Shown here: in pieces, positions 8,604-17,132 of the stretch
Layout of the letters: each line of letters opens with the position of its first letter
Position numbering within the stretch: the first letter of the stretch is position 1
Source: CAWUIO01 sp963922455
Lineage (GTDB): Bacteria > Bacteroidota > Bacteroidia > Cytophagales > Microscillaceae
Length of the DNA: 64,000 bases
Direction of reading: 5' to 3'
Assembly: GCA_963922455.1 (NCBI GenBank)
Contig: CAWUIO010000012.1
Coordinates: 22,312 to 86,311 of the forward strand
Notes under the pieces: generated by a model
What the model was told of the DNA's origin: nothing
What the model saw: the letters and a program-made list of their open reading frames with translations, nothing else
Databases searched by the model: none
Position numbers and translations under genes: made by a program

Positions 8604-9209
8604 TTATGAGCCGTAGCCGTGATTCTTTACGTAATCACTGAGTTTTTCTTTCAAGAGGTTACGGGCACGGTGCAAACGCGAACGTACCGTACCGATGGGA
8701 ATATCTAATATTTTCGCCATCTCCTCGTAGGTAAAGCCCTCGATATCGCACAAAATGATAACCGTGCGAAAATCAATTGCCAAAGAATTGAGGGCATTGG
8801 CTACTTCATCGCCTATCATTCCCTGCAATACATCAATTCTGAGGTCAGGGGTTAAACTAACGTCTGCTTCTTCAGAGTTATAGATCTGTTCAACCTCTTG
8901 ATAATCAACTTTAGCTGGTTGTTTAGACTTCTTACGATAATCGTTTATGAAGCTATTTTTCAATATACGAAACAGCCATGCTTTGGCGTTAGTTCCTTTC
9001 TGGAAGGAATCAATAAAACGAAATGCTTTCAGGTACGTATCTTGAACCAAATCTTTGGCGTCGTCTTCGTCTAAGGTCAAACGAAAGGCAAAATTGTAAG
9101 CCGCATCAATCAATGGCATAAAGTCATCTTCAAACACTTTATGCTTCTCCCTATCGGTATATTTCTGGGGTTTGGTATTCATAGTGCTAGAATAAGCTAG
9201 ATTTTTCAT
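8604..9209 (-). CDS. ECF-type RNA polymerase sigma factor (sigma-70 family)
   Basis: A 201-residue extracytoplasmic-function sigma factor. Region 2 spans residues 30-100 (AAYNFAFRLTLDEDDAKDLV, then DTYLKAFRF and KGTNAKAWLFRILKNSFIND). Region 4 spans about 135-190 (LAIDFRTVIILCDIEGFTYEEM, then ILDIPIGTVRSRLHRARNLL), the helix-turn-helix reading the -35 element. The first ATG at 9209 is used; MNTKPQKY at 9182 is a plausible shorter start. The putative anti-sigma gene follows on the same strand. A resemblance to RpoE/SigH-type stress sigma factors is likely, but the regulon cannot be read from the window. The 695 bp upstream are non-coding, as often seen for autoregulated sigma genes. Confidence 0.93.
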   Translation of the reverse strand: MKNLAYSSTMNTKPQKYTDREKHKVFEDDFMPLIDAAYNFAFRLTLDEDDAKDLVQDTYLKAFRFIDSFQKGTNAKAWLFRILKNSFINDYRKKSKQPAKVDYQEVEQIYNSEEADVSLTPDLRIDVLQGMIGDEVANALNSLAIDFRTVIILCDIEGFTYEEMAKILDIPIGTVRSRLHRARNLLKEKLSDYVKNHGYGS

Positions 9210-9904
9210 AGGTCAATACTTTATATATGGTTTTACGAATATAATGATTATTACAGATGTTAGAAAGGTGTTAATATGTAGATATTAGCGTATGATTATA
9301 TGATTTATTAGCAAACTTAGAAATTCTCTGAAATAATACTCCTAATAGCCTGTTAAAATGTTTAGAATCAATCTAAATAATTATTTATAAAAACCAAGCC
9401 ATCTTCCCAAATACCTTGTTTGTCATATATTTTCCGCCATAATGGCGGATTTGTTTTTATTCAGTTTTAGGTACTTTTATGGCTAGGGTATCTTGTTTTT
9501 TAAAAGTGCCCACGTTTCCCTAATTTCCCCTAAAAGAAAGACTAACGGCCCATAAGGCCTCCTGTCCAGACTTACTTGTGAATAAAAGTCGTATACTAAA
9601 AATGACAATGATAAAATGGTTTGTGTTGCCCTAAACCCCGCTTAGTTTTATTTATTTAACGCAGGCCTGAGTATTCCTGACATGCTGTCTCAATTAAATA
9701 ACAATAATTAACACTTACTGTCAGGTCTCAAGGAAGCCGAGACTGGATTTGCCGACAAATTTCAAAATTCTTGATTTAGTTTTGTAGTAGAAAGAAACTA
9801 GCTAGACTACAAAAAACTTAAAAAAATACAAATTGTAAAATTAACTACTTTAAGATTCTTAAAAAACTTGACGGCTGTACTATAATTCAAGTTACAACAT
9901 AATT
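9210..9904. promoter_or_regulatory. Long A/T-rich divergent intergenic region
   Basis: These 695 bp separate the ECF sigma gene from the start of the lipopolysaccharide cluster. They are A/T-rich with no credible open reading frame and no copy of the dispersed element. The only clear structure is a plus-strand terminator-like hairpin at 9433-9456. Promoters for both flanking genes are expected here, but I cannot place them with confidence. Confidence 0.5.
9433..9456 (+). terminator. Orphan terminator-like hairpin
   Basis: TCCGCC (9433-9438) pairs with GGCGGA (9444-9449) around a 5-nt loop, followed by TTTGTTTTT. There is no plus-strand gene before it; the sigma gene runs away from it. It therefore either ends an unannotated plus-strand small RNA or is coincidental. 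Confidence 0.55.
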
Positions 9905-10930
9905 TTGAAAAAGAAAGCTATCCTAAAAAGAAAAACACCCCAGTCCCCACTTAAAATCTTGTTAATTCGGTTTTCTGCTATTGGGGACATTGTATGGACT
10001 TCTGCCATGGTACGGGCCCTCCAAAACCAAGTAGCCCCTGTCAGCATTCATTTTTGTACCAAAGCCTCATACCGGGATTTAGTAATTCACAATCCTCATA
10101 TCGACGTTTGTCATTTTCTTCAAGAGGATTTTTCGGCTTTGCTCAAGCAGCTCAAACAAGAGAATTTTGACTACATTGTAGATTTGCACGCCAATTTACG
10201 ATCTACCCGCATCAAATGGGCCCTGGGGGTGAAGTCCTTTACTTTCCATAAGCGATACTGGAAGCGATGGCTTCTGGTACGTTTTAAGGTAAATTTGTTC
10301 GATCATCGCCATATTGCCGATTGGTACTGGGAAGCTCTTGAGAAGATGGGGGTTCACGATGATGGAAAAGGCTTGGAGTTTTACATTGACCCCCAAGATG
10401 AAGTAAACCGGGAGCAATTGCCCGAAACGCACCGCAAGTCTTACGTGGCTATTGTGATTGGGGCCAGCCGGTACACCAAGCGGGTGCCTGTAGAGAAGTT
10501 ATTGGATATATGCAAAAAAGTAAATGCTCCTATCATGCTGATCGGGGGAAAAGAAGACCGGGAAAGTGGAGAGCAGATACGTCAATACTTTCAAGATAAT
10601 CCCTTTCAAGCCCTTGCTATTTATAATGCTTGTGGACAATTTTCTCTGGCCCAATCGGCCTCCTTGGTAAGGCAATGCCGTTATTTGGTGGGAAATGATA
10701 CGGGCCTGATGCATATTGCCACGGCTTTTCAGAAAAAGATTTATGCGTTCTTTGGGGGTACGGCAGCCTTGTATACCTACCCCTACCGAGCAACCCACCA
10801 AATACTGGAGACCCACGGTTTGGCTTGTCGTCCTTGCTCGAGGCACGGAAAAGATCAATGCCCGTTGGGCCATTTTAAGTGTATGCGAGAGATCTCCTTG
10901 GATAATTTTGCCCCCAATCCCCAAATTTAA
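9905..10930 (+). CDS. Glycosyltransferase family 9 (heptosyltransferase-like)
   Basis: A 341-residue ADP-heptose:LPS heptosyltransferase-like protein of family GT9. Evidence is the N-terminal KILLIRFSAIGDIVWTSAMV (residues 18-37) with the conserved RFSAIGD, the C-terminal GNDTGLMHIATAF nucleotide-sugar-binding motif near residue 263, and a terminal Cys-rich segment (CRPCSRHGKDQCPLGHFKCM) common in this family. It should add a sugar to the inner core of lipo(oligo)saccharide on the cytoplasmic face. The start is a TTG at 9905, since no in-frame ATG precedes the essential N-terminal motif. It is the first gene of a same-strand cluster; the GT2 gene begins 10 bp after its stop. Confidence 0.88.
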   Translation: MKKKAILKRKTPQSPLKILLIRFSAIGDIVWTSAMVRALQNQVAPVSIHFCTKASYRDLVIHNPHIDVCHFLQEDFSALLKQLKQENFDYIVDLHANLRSTRIKWALGVKSFTFHKRYWKRWLLVRFKVNLFDHRHIADWYWEALEKMGVHDDGKGLEFYIDPQDEVNREQLPETHRKSYVAIVIGASRYTKRVPVEKLLDICKKVNAPIMLIGGKEDRESGEQIRQYFQDNPFQALAIYNACGQFSLAQSASLVRQCRYLVGNDTGLMHIATAFQKKIYAFFGGTAALYTYPYRATHQILETHGLACRPCSRHGKDQCPLGHFKCMREISLDNFAPNPQI

Positions 10931-10940
10931 ATCTGGATGT

Positions 10941-11711
10941 ATGGCCCAATCTGTCAAAATATCGGCAACGGTTATTACCTACAATGAAGAAAAGAACATT
11001 GAGCGTTGCCTGCGTTCTTTACTTCCCGTAGCCGATGAATTGCTGGTAGTAGATTCCTTTTCTGCCGATAAAACCGAAGAAATAGCCCTAAATATGGGAG
11101 CCAAAGTGATTAAAAACCCTTTTGAGGGCCATGTACAGCAAAAAAATTTTGCTATTGACCAAGCAAGCTATGATATCATCCTTTCTTTGGATGCCGATGA
11201 GGCCCTGGACCAAAAACTGAAAGATTCTATACTAAGCGTAAAAGAAAATTGGGAATACCCGGCTTATCGCTTTAATCGCTTAACCAGCTATTGTGGCCAG
11301 TGGATTCGCCACGGGGGGTGGTATCCTGACCGGAAGATTAGGTTATGGGACCGAAGGTGTGGGCGTTGGGGAGGCGATAATCCCCACGATAAAGTAATTT
11401 TGAAAGAAAATACCCGCTTGGCTTATATTTCGGGTGATTTATTGCATTATTCTTTCCACTCCATAGGGCAGCATATACAGGTCTTGAATTCCTATTCGGA
11501 AATTGGGGCCCGAGAAGCCTTCCAGAAAGGGAAAAAGTCGGGTTTGTTTCCCATCGTCGGTCGTTCGGTCTTCCGGTTTTTTAGGGGCTACTTTTGGCAA
11601 GCGGGCTTCCGGGATGGGTATTATGGGTTTATTATTGCGGTCATATCCGCATTTGCTACCTTCATAAAGTATGTAAAATTGAAGGAAATTTACCGTGAAG
11701 CAAAGAAATAA
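10941..11711 (+). CDS. Glycosyltransferase family 2 (WaaE/KdtX-like)
   Basis: Translation from the ATG at 10941 gives 256 residues starting MAQSVKISATVITYNEEKNI. The open frame extends further upstream, but only as an overlap with the preceding gene. The GT-A fold motifs are ITYNEEKNIERCLRSL, DSFSADKT and the metal-binding LDADEAL, with YPDRKIRLWDRR in the acceptor region. The arrangement matches LPS core glucosyltransferases of the WaaE/KdtX group. The C-terminal 35 residues are hydrophobic (GFIIAVISAFATFIKYVKL), suggesting membrane association. It lies between two GT9 genes, 9 bp before the next, so it is part of the same transcript. Confidence 0.88.
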   Translation: MAQSVKISATVITYNEEKNIERCLRSLLPVADELLVVDSFSADKTEEIALNMGAKVIKNPFEGHVQQKNFAIDQASYDIILSLDADEALDQKLKDSILSVKENWEYPAYRFNRLTSYCGQWIRHGGWYPDRKIRLWDRRCGRWGGDNPHDKVILKENTRLAYISGDLLHYSFHSIGQHIQVLNSYSEIGAREAFQKGKKSGLFPIVGRSVFRFFRGYFWQAGFRDGYYGFIIAVISAFATFIKYVKLKEIYREAKK

Positions 11712-11720
11712 AGAAATCGT

Positions 11721-12758
11721 ATGAAGCAAGCTATGGAATTTCGCTTCCCAATCCGTACCCTCATCATGAGTCGTACGGATAATTTGGGGGATGTAATGCT
11801 TACCCTTCCCTTATTAGGATACCTCAAGTCTATTGAGCCCACGCTTAGGCTTTTGTTTTTGGGTAAAAAGTATACCAAAGCCCTGGTCGAGCATTGCCCG
11901 GATGTAGATGAGTTTATCGACCGGGATTTTGTCTTGGAAAACCCGGATTATTTGCTTGAAAAAGGGGCCGATGCCATCATATTTGTCTACCCAGATGCCC
12001 CCTTGGCCCGCTTGGCCAAAAAAGCTAAGATTGCCCACCGGGTAGGTAGCAGTCACCGCTGGTTTCATTGGAATACTTGCAACCATCGGGTAAACTTTAG
12101 TCGAAGACGTTCCCCTTTGCATGAATCCCAGCTAAATTTTAAGCTCTTAGCCCCCCTTTTGGCCGGAGAAAAGGCCCCCACGCCTAGTTTGCACGAAATG
12201 GCAGATTTCTTACATTTCGAAGCCGATAGCTTAGCCGAGGCCGGTACTCCTGGGGCCAATCGCTTTCGTTTAATTATACATCCTAAGTCAAAAGGAAGCG
12301 CCCGGGAATGGCCTCTGGCATACTATGCTCGTTTGATTGAACAATTGCCCGAAGAAAAGTTTCAAATCTTTATGACCGGTACAGAGGCCGAAGAAAAATT
12401 AATACAGCAGGAGTACCCGGCTTTGCTCCAGGAGCCCCGAATAGAAAATTGGATGGGTAAGGTCGATCTACATGATTTAATACGGCTCATTGCCTCGGCC
12501 GATGGACTCCTGGCGGCCAGTACCGGACCTTTGCACATGGCGGCTGCCCTGGGGAAGTATGCCTTGGGTATTTATCCACCCATCCGCCCCATGGATCCCG
12601 GAAGGTGGCAACCCATAGGAAGAAAGGCTTGGGCCCTGGCCTCAGAAACGAACTGTGATGCTTGCCGCAAGACGGGCAATTGTGCCTGCATACGAGCCAT
12701 TAGTGTAGCCCGGGTGCATGACCAAATCGAGACATTTTATAAGGAAAAATATGGCTAA
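11721..12758 (+). CDS. Glycosyltransferase family 9, second heptosyltransferase-like gene
   Basis: A 345-residue GT9 protein. The N-terminal RTDNLGDVMLTLPLLGYLK (near residue 18) and the C-terminal ASTGPLHMAAALGKYALGIY segment are the two family hallmarks; a Cys-rich end (CDACRKTGNCACI) resembles that of the first GT9 gene. It is a diverged paralogue of the gene at 9905. Two sequential heptosyltransferase-like enzymes would fit two inner-core transfers, but donor and acceptor sugars cannot be read from sequence. Its last eight bases overlap the start of the GT4 gene (ATGGCTAA), which indicates translational coupling. Confidence 0.88.
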   Translation: MKQAMEFRFPIRTLIMSRTDNLGDVMLTLPLLGYLKSIEPTLRLLFLGKKYTKALVEHCPDVDEFIDRDFVLENPDYLLEKGADAIIFVYPDAPLARLAKKAKIAHRVGSSHRWFHWNTCNHRVNFSRRRSPLHESQLNFKLLAPLLAGEKAPTPSLHEMADFLHFEADSLAEAGTPGANRFRLIIHPKSKGSAREWPLAYYARLIEQLPEEKFQIFMTGTEAEEKLIQQEYPALLQEPRIENWMGKVDLHDLIRLIASADGLLAASTGPLHMAAALGKYALGIYPPIRPMDPGRWQPIGRKAWALASETNCDACRKTGNCACIRAISVARVHDQIETFYKEKYG

Positions 12759-13866
12759 GCGAATTGCGTTCTTATGTAACTCTATGGCCAAAGGTGGCTT
12801 AGAAATGAACATTGCCCGGCACGCGCAGTGGTTGGCAGAAGCTGGTCACGACGTATCTTTGTATACTCCTCCCGTATCTCCGGCTAGTATGATGGTTTCG
12901 GAAACGAAAGTCAAGGTGTTCCCCTACGAGTCTCGTATGAAGGCCGACGTGTTTTCCTTGCTTAGGCTTTTCCGAAAAATTGAGGGGCAGCTTCCGGATT
13001 ACTTGTTCATCCATCATTCCGGGGATATCAACTTGGGCATACTCCTCAAATCGTTTTTTATGCCCCGCCTCAAGGTGATCTATTTTCAAGAAATGCAAAT
13101 TGGGGTCAATAAGAAGGATTGGCTCCATACCATGCAGTACCGAAGGCTGGATGCCTGGATCAGTCCCTTGCCTGGGCTGGGCAAAAATACCCAGGAACGT
13201 ACCCATATAGACCCGCAAAAGATTCACATTATCCCGCTGGCCATTGACATGCAACGTTTTTTGGAGGTAGGGCAAAGCCAAGCCGAGATACGTCAAGCGC
13301 TCGATTTGCCCCTTGACGTACCTTTAATTGGCATTATTGGCCGGTATGATCCCCATAAAGGCCAAGAATACCTCATCAAAGCCCTGGCGAAAATACGGGA
13401 TGCAGGCCTAGAGGCCGAGGGTTTACTCTTGGGAGAGGAAACCCGGGGGGAGGAGGGAGGCTACCTTCCACATTTGGAACATTTGGTGAAGGAATTGGGG
13501 CTGGAAGATAAAGTGCATTTTCGGCCATTCTTGGATGCGGTAGAAAAAGCCTATTATGCCCTGGATATTTTTGTGATGAGCACTCCCAACGAAACCTACG
13601 GCATGGTCACCATCGAGGCCATGAGTTGTGGCCTTCCGGTGGTGGGAAGCAATGGCGGGGGCACCCGCGAACTGGTACAGGCCGAGAAAACGGGCCTTTT
13701 GTTTGAACCGGGCGATGTTGATTCTCTGAGCGAGAGTTTAAAACGCCTTTTGCGAGATCCCGGCTACCGTCAAAAATTAGGTGAGCAAGCCCGTATAGAG
13801 GCACAAGCCCTGTATAGTCATCACCAAATGGTGAAGCAATTGGAGCACCTGATGGATCAATTGTAG
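12751..13866 (+). CDS. Glycosyltransferase family 4 (group 1)
   Basis: Translated from the ATG at 12751, the protein is 371 residues and begins MAKRIAFLCNSMAKGGLEMN; the open frame reaches back to 12718 only by overlapping the GT9 gene. The GT-B retaining fold is shown by the Gly-rich N-terminal loop (AKGGLEMNIARHAQWL), the linker IGIIGRYDPHKGQEYLIKAL and the donor-binding motif STPNETYGMVTIEAMSCGLP (E-x7-E region) near residue 285. It overlaps the upstream gene by 8 bp. Element copy 3 begins 11 bp after the stop. Product role in LPS or polysaccharide assembly is inferred from the neighbours. Confidence 0.9.
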   Translation: MAKRIAFLCNSMAKGGLEMNIARHAQWLAEAGHDVSLYTPPVSPASMMVSETKVKVFPYESRMKADVFSLLRLFRKIEGQLPDYLFIHHSGDINLGILLKSFFMPRLKVIYFQEMQIGVNKKDWLHTMQYRRLDAWISPLPGLGKNTQERTHIDPQKIHIIPLAIDMQRFLEVGQSQAEIRQALDLPLDVPLIGIIGRYDPHKGQEYLIKALAKIRDAGLEAEGLLLGEETRGEEGGYLPHLEHLVKELGLEDKVHFRPFLDAVEKAYYALDIFVMSTPNETYGMVTIEAMSCGLPVVGSNGGGTRELVQAEKTGLLFEPGDVDSLSESLKRLLRDPGYRQKLGEQARIEAQALYSHHQMVKQLEHLMDQL

Positions 13867-13877
13867 ATATTTTTTAT

Positions 13878-14014
13878 GGGGCTTCCCGGCGCAAGGACGT
13901 TTTGGGCTACTTGTCCATTTGGCGATGCGCCGGTCGGGCTGTCGGGCTACGCCGGGAGCCGGCCCACCCGCAGGCAGCGAAGGTCTCCCCCCTGCGGGCT
14001 TCCATCCCTAAGCT
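13878..14014 (+). repeat. Dispersed GC-rich structured element, copy 3 (T-A class)
   Basis: It runs from GGGGCTTCCCGGCGC to CCCTAAGCT. Stem B is CCGGCGC/GCGCCGG, a third compensated version. It begins 11 bp after the GT4 stop in sense orientation. Its right end is AAGCTG rather than AAGCC and runs straight into the GA microsatellite. The middle box is more diverged than in other copies (TCGGGCTGTCGGGCTAC). Confidence 0.82.
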
Positions 14015-14023
14015 GAAGGAAGA

Positions 14024-14156
14024 ACAGAGAGCAGAGAGCAGAGAGCAGAGAGCAGAGAGCAGAGAGCAGAGAGGAGAGAGGAGAGAGGAGAGAGGAGAGA
14101 GGAGAGAAGAGAGAGGAGAGAAGAGAGAGGAGAGAGCAGAAAGGAGAGAAAAGAGA
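14024..14156 (+). repeat. Purine-rich 7-bp microsatellite
   Basis: Nineteen units of 7 bp stay in perfect register. After one ACAGAGA unit come six GCAGAGA, five GGAGAGA, then AGAGAGA and GGAGAGA alternating twice, then GCAGAAA, GGAGAGA and AAAGAGA. The plus strand is almost all purine. The tract lies between two inverted element copies (3 and 4). The 119-codon plus-strand open frame and the 110-codon minus-strand frame across it are artefacts of this repeat. Length polymorphism by slippage is expected. Confidence 0.92.
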
Positions 14157-14296
14157 TCAGCCGAAAACGCCGCAGTCGCGAGGCTCTTGCGAAAAGATGT
14201 GGCCTCTAGGCAATTATGCCCGAGCTTCCTTGGCTCCAATAAAGTCCCGGCTCCCGGCTGAATTTTCCCATCTCTATTCTCTCCTCTCTCTTCTTC

Positions 14297-14429
14297 AGCT
14301 TAGGGATAGAGCGGCATGTTTGAGCTCGTGTAGGCCCGGCGGGGAATGGCAGCGAGTAGCGAAAGCCCGGCCCGCGCCGGCACTATCCTACCCTATGGAA
14401 AAATTCTCTTCTGGCGCGGGCAAGCCCCA
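14297..14429 (-). repeat. Dispersed GC-rich structured element, copy 4 (T-A class)
   Basis: On the minus strand it runs from GGGGCTTGCCCGCGC to CCCTAAGCT, with stem B CCCGCGC/GCGCGGG. Like copy 3 it ends AAGCTG followed by GAAGAAGAGAGAGGAGAGA, so the element and its purine tail appear duplicated together in inverse orientation. It is antisense to the downstream FkbM gene. Confidence 0.86.
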
Positions 14430-14484
14430 GATAATAGAATAAAAAGCCCAGATTGGCCGACATAGTCTGAAAATCAGCTTACTT

Positions 14485-15255
14485 TTGAAGATTGAAAGCT
14501 TAAAGCAAGCTTTTAGAGATTATTTAGTCAAAACGATTCTTGCCATGGCCGACGGTTTTAAACTCCTGTACGACAAATGCCAGCAAAAAGGGTATCAACC
14601 CCAACACGTGGCTGAAGTGGGAGTCTACCTCCCCGAAACTTCCAACATACGGGCCTTTATTGAAGAGGGGCTCCCCGCTACCTTGGTGGAAGCCGACCCT
14701 GTATGTGTAGCCAAAATTCGCGATGCCTTTGCTGATTTTCCCCACGTGCGCCTACATCCGGTGGCCGTCAATGATGCGCCCGGAACGATACGGCTTTACA
14801 AACGAGAGGCTTCTAGTTTTATTGAAGGATTGGCCCAAAGTCCGGCCACGGTAAATGATGGCTATGTCATCAAGGAGGAGGACAGCATAGAGATAGAAGC
14901 CCTACGCTTTGATAGCCTGGATACCGGAGATATTGACCTGATCAGCATTGATATTGAAGGCTCAGAATGGTTTGTGATCAAGCACATGAAGAGCCGGCCT
15001 GCTATTATCTCGATCGAGACCCACGGAAAATATTATATCAATCCTTTCCTAGACGAAATATTGGATTGGATAGCGCGAGAAAATTATGAAGTCTGGTACA
15101 AAACTAATAGTGATACCATTTTTGTTAAAAGAGGGACATTTCCCATCACCTCGGGAGATAAAATGAGTTTGAGTTGGCGTAATTTTTACTTGGCCTGGAG
15201 AAGGGCCAAGGGCCACGTGAAGGCTTTTCTTGGCTTGAAACGCAAGGCCCAATAG
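14485..15255 (+). CDS. FkbM-family SAM-dependent methyltransferase
   Basis: A 256-residue class I methyltransferase. VAEVGVYLPETSNI near residue 43 is the SAM-binding motif I region, VEADPVCVAKI follows, and DLISIDIEGSEWFVIKHM near residue 152 is the conserved FkbM signature. Members methylate sugar hydroxyls in antibiotics and surface polysaccharides. Placement between glycosyltransferases and an MsbA-like exporter suggests O-methylation of a glycan or lipid sugar; the substrate is unknown. The start is a TTG at 14485; no upstream ATG is in frame. The 36-bp gap to the ABC transporter gene suggests the transcript continues. Separation from the GT4 gene by two elements and a microsatellite may mark an insertion into an older operon. 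Confidence 0.85.
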   Translation: MKIESLKQAFRDYLVKTILAMADGFKLLYDKCQQKGYQPQHVAEVGVYLPETSNIRAFIEEGLPATLVEADPVCVAKIRDAFADFPHVRLHPVAVNDAPGTIRLYKREASSFIEGLAQSPATVNDGYVIKEEDSIEIEALRFDSLDTGDIDLISIDIEGSEWFVIKHMKSRPAIISIETHGKYYINPFLDEILDWIARENYEVWYKTNSDTIFVKRGTFPITSGDKMSLSWRNFYLAWRRAKGHVKAFLGLKRKAQ

Positions 15256-15291
15256 TTTTTGTCAACCCGTATATTTGATTTGAACTAAACG

Positions 15292-17118
15292 ATGCAGACC
15301 TACTTAAGACTTCTGGGATTTGCCCGGCCCTTACTTCGCTTTATGGTTCCCTACCTGATCTTTACCATGTTCAGTACGGTATTCAGTCTTGTGAATTTGA
15401 GCTTGCTAATCCCTCTGTTAGATATTTTGTTTCAAGATGAGGCCAAGGCCATGCCTAGTGCCCCTCCCGATTTTGCTCTCAACTTCAATTACCCCCTGGA
15501 CCTTTTTTATTATTATCTGGACGTAATCGTGCTGAGTTACGGGAAATTTGGGGCCATACAGTATGTCTGTGCTACCCTGGTGATATCGGTGTTTTTGTCG
15601 AATATCTTTAGATATTTGAGTGTACGGGTGGTAGAGTACCTGCGGGCCCAAACGATTGAGAATTTGCGGGGACAGTTATTTGATCAACTTACCCGCTTAC
15701 ATTTGGGCTTTTTTAGCAAGAAAAACCGCGGGGATATTATGGCCCGGCTTACCACCGATGTTCTGGAGATTGAGCATTCCATTACCAAGAGTTTATTTAC
15801 CCTGTTTAAAGAACCCCTGGTGATGGGCATTTTTTTTACGGCCCTTTTCCAAGTGTCGGTCAAGTTGACCATGTTTACCATTTTTGTTATTCCGATATCC
15901 GGTTTGGGGATATCGTATATTGTGCGACGCTTGCGGACTTATGCCACCCGCAGCCAGCAATCGGCTAGCGTCACTACGGGAATTTACGATGAAACCCTTA
16001 CCGGGATGCGGGTGATCAAGGCCTTTAATGGGGAGCCTTATATGCGGGACAAGTTTTCCCGGGAAAATGGGCATTATGCCCGGGTGATTCGGCGCATGGC
16101 CAATACCAAGGAGCTGGCTTCGCCCTTTTCTGAATTTATGGGGGTGAGCACGGTCGCTTTGATTTTACTCTATGGAGGAAATTTGGTGCTTAATTCGCCC
16201 GATGAATTGAGCCCCTCCCAGTTTATCTTTTATATCGCGCTTTTTTCGCAAATTTTGAGCCCGGCCAAAAGTTTTTCGGTGGCGATCAGCAATATTCAGC
16301 GTAGCTTGATCTCGGGTATGCGGGTTTTTGAACTACTGGATGCTGTGCCTGACATACAGGTAAAGGAACCTTCCAAACCGCTCACTCATTTTGAAGAAGG
16401 GATTCGCTTTGAAAATGTGTATTTCCGCTACGAGGAAGACTGGACCCTAGAAGACGTAAACTTTCATCTGGAAAAAGGTAAATCTATTGCTTTAGTGGGG
16501 CCCTCGGGAAGTGGGAAGTCTACGATTGCCGATTTAATTCCCCGTTTTTATGACGTAGAGAAGGGAAGTATTTATCTGGACGGGGTCAATATCAAAGACT
16601 ATAGCTTGCAAGACTTGCGGGGCTTGATGGGGATTGTGACCCAAGACCCTATCCTGTTTCACGATACGATATTTAATAATATAGCTTTTGCCCATCCTGG
16701 AGCCGATATGGAGCAGGTCGTGCAGGCAGCCAAAATTGCCAATGCCCACGAGTTTATTATGCAAAAGGAGGAGGGGTACCAGACGGTCATTGGGGATCGG
16801 GGCGTTTTGCTATCGGGCGGGCAAAGGCAGCGTTTGGCCATTGCCCGAGCCGTTTTTAAAAACCCTCCCATCTTGATTTTGGATGAAGCGACCTCCTCAC
16901 TGGACTCAAAATCGGAGCAGGTAGTACAGGATGCCCTCAATAAATTGATGGAAAACCGTACCTCATTGATTATTGCCCACCGTTTGAGTACGATTCAAGA
17001 TGCCGATGAGATTTTAGTGGTAGATGGCGGACAGATACGCGAACGCGGTAAGCACGAAAGTCTATTGGCCAATCGTGAGGGGATATACGCTCGCCTCAAT
17101 CTAAGACAATTTACCTGA
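15292..17118 (+). CDS. MsbA-like ABC exporter, fused permease and ATPase
   Basis: A 608-residue half transporter with six predicted membrane helices in residues 15-330 and a C-terminal nucleotide-binding domain. The ATPase motifs are complete: Walker A GPSGSGKST near 403, Q-loop VTQDPILF, signature LSGGQRQRLAIARA near 506, Walker B ILILDEATSSLD near 527 and the switch His in IIAHRLST. The overall type is that of MsbA/lipid A flippases and related lipid-linked oligosaccharide exporters. Its position among LPS glycosyltransferases and upstream of an ArnT-like gene supports lipid A-core or glycolipid export across the inner membrane. The exact substrate is inferred. There are 14 bp between its stop and the next gene. 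Confidence 0.9.
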   Translation: MQTYLRLLGFARPLLRFMVPYLIFTMFSTVFSLVNLSLLIPLLDILFQDEAKAMPSAPPDFALNFNYPLDLFYYYLDVIVLSYGKFGAIQYVCATLVISVFLSNIFRYLSVRVVEYLRAQTIENLRGQLFDQLTRLHLGFFSKKNRGDIMARLTTDVLEIEHSITKSLFTLFKEPLVMGIFFTALFQVSVKLTMFTIFVIPISGLGISYIVRRLRTYATRSQQSASVTTGIYDETLTGMRVIKAFNGEPYMRDKFSRENGHYARVIRRMANTKELASPFSEFMGVSTVALILLYGGNLVLNSPDELSPSQFIFYIALFSQILSPAKSFSVAISNIQRSLISGMRVFELLDAVPDIQVKEPSKPLTHFEEGIRFENVYFRYEEDWTLEDVNFHLEKGKSIALVGPSGSGKSTIADLIPRFYDVEKGSIYLDGVNIKDYSLQDLRGLMGIVTQDPILFHDTIFNNIAFAHPGADMEQVVQAAKIANAHEFIMQKEEGYQTVIGDRGVLLSGGQRQRLAIARAVFKNPPILILDEATSSLDSKSEQVVQDALNKLMENRTSLIIAHRLSTIQDADEILVVDGGQIRERGKHESLLANREGIYARLNLRQFT

Positions 17119-17132
17119 TAAATTTTAATGAC

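Noticed and set aside
10716..10940. Upstream extension of the GT2 gene
   Set aside because: It fully overlaps the GT9 coding region in another frame. The GT-A fold begins at MAQSVKISATVITYNEE, 10941.
13902..14261. 119-codon plus-strand and 110-codon minus-strand open frames
   Set aside because: They run through element copy 3 and the GA microsatellite. The product is a low-complexity E/R or L/S repeat, so the frames are by-products of the repeat.
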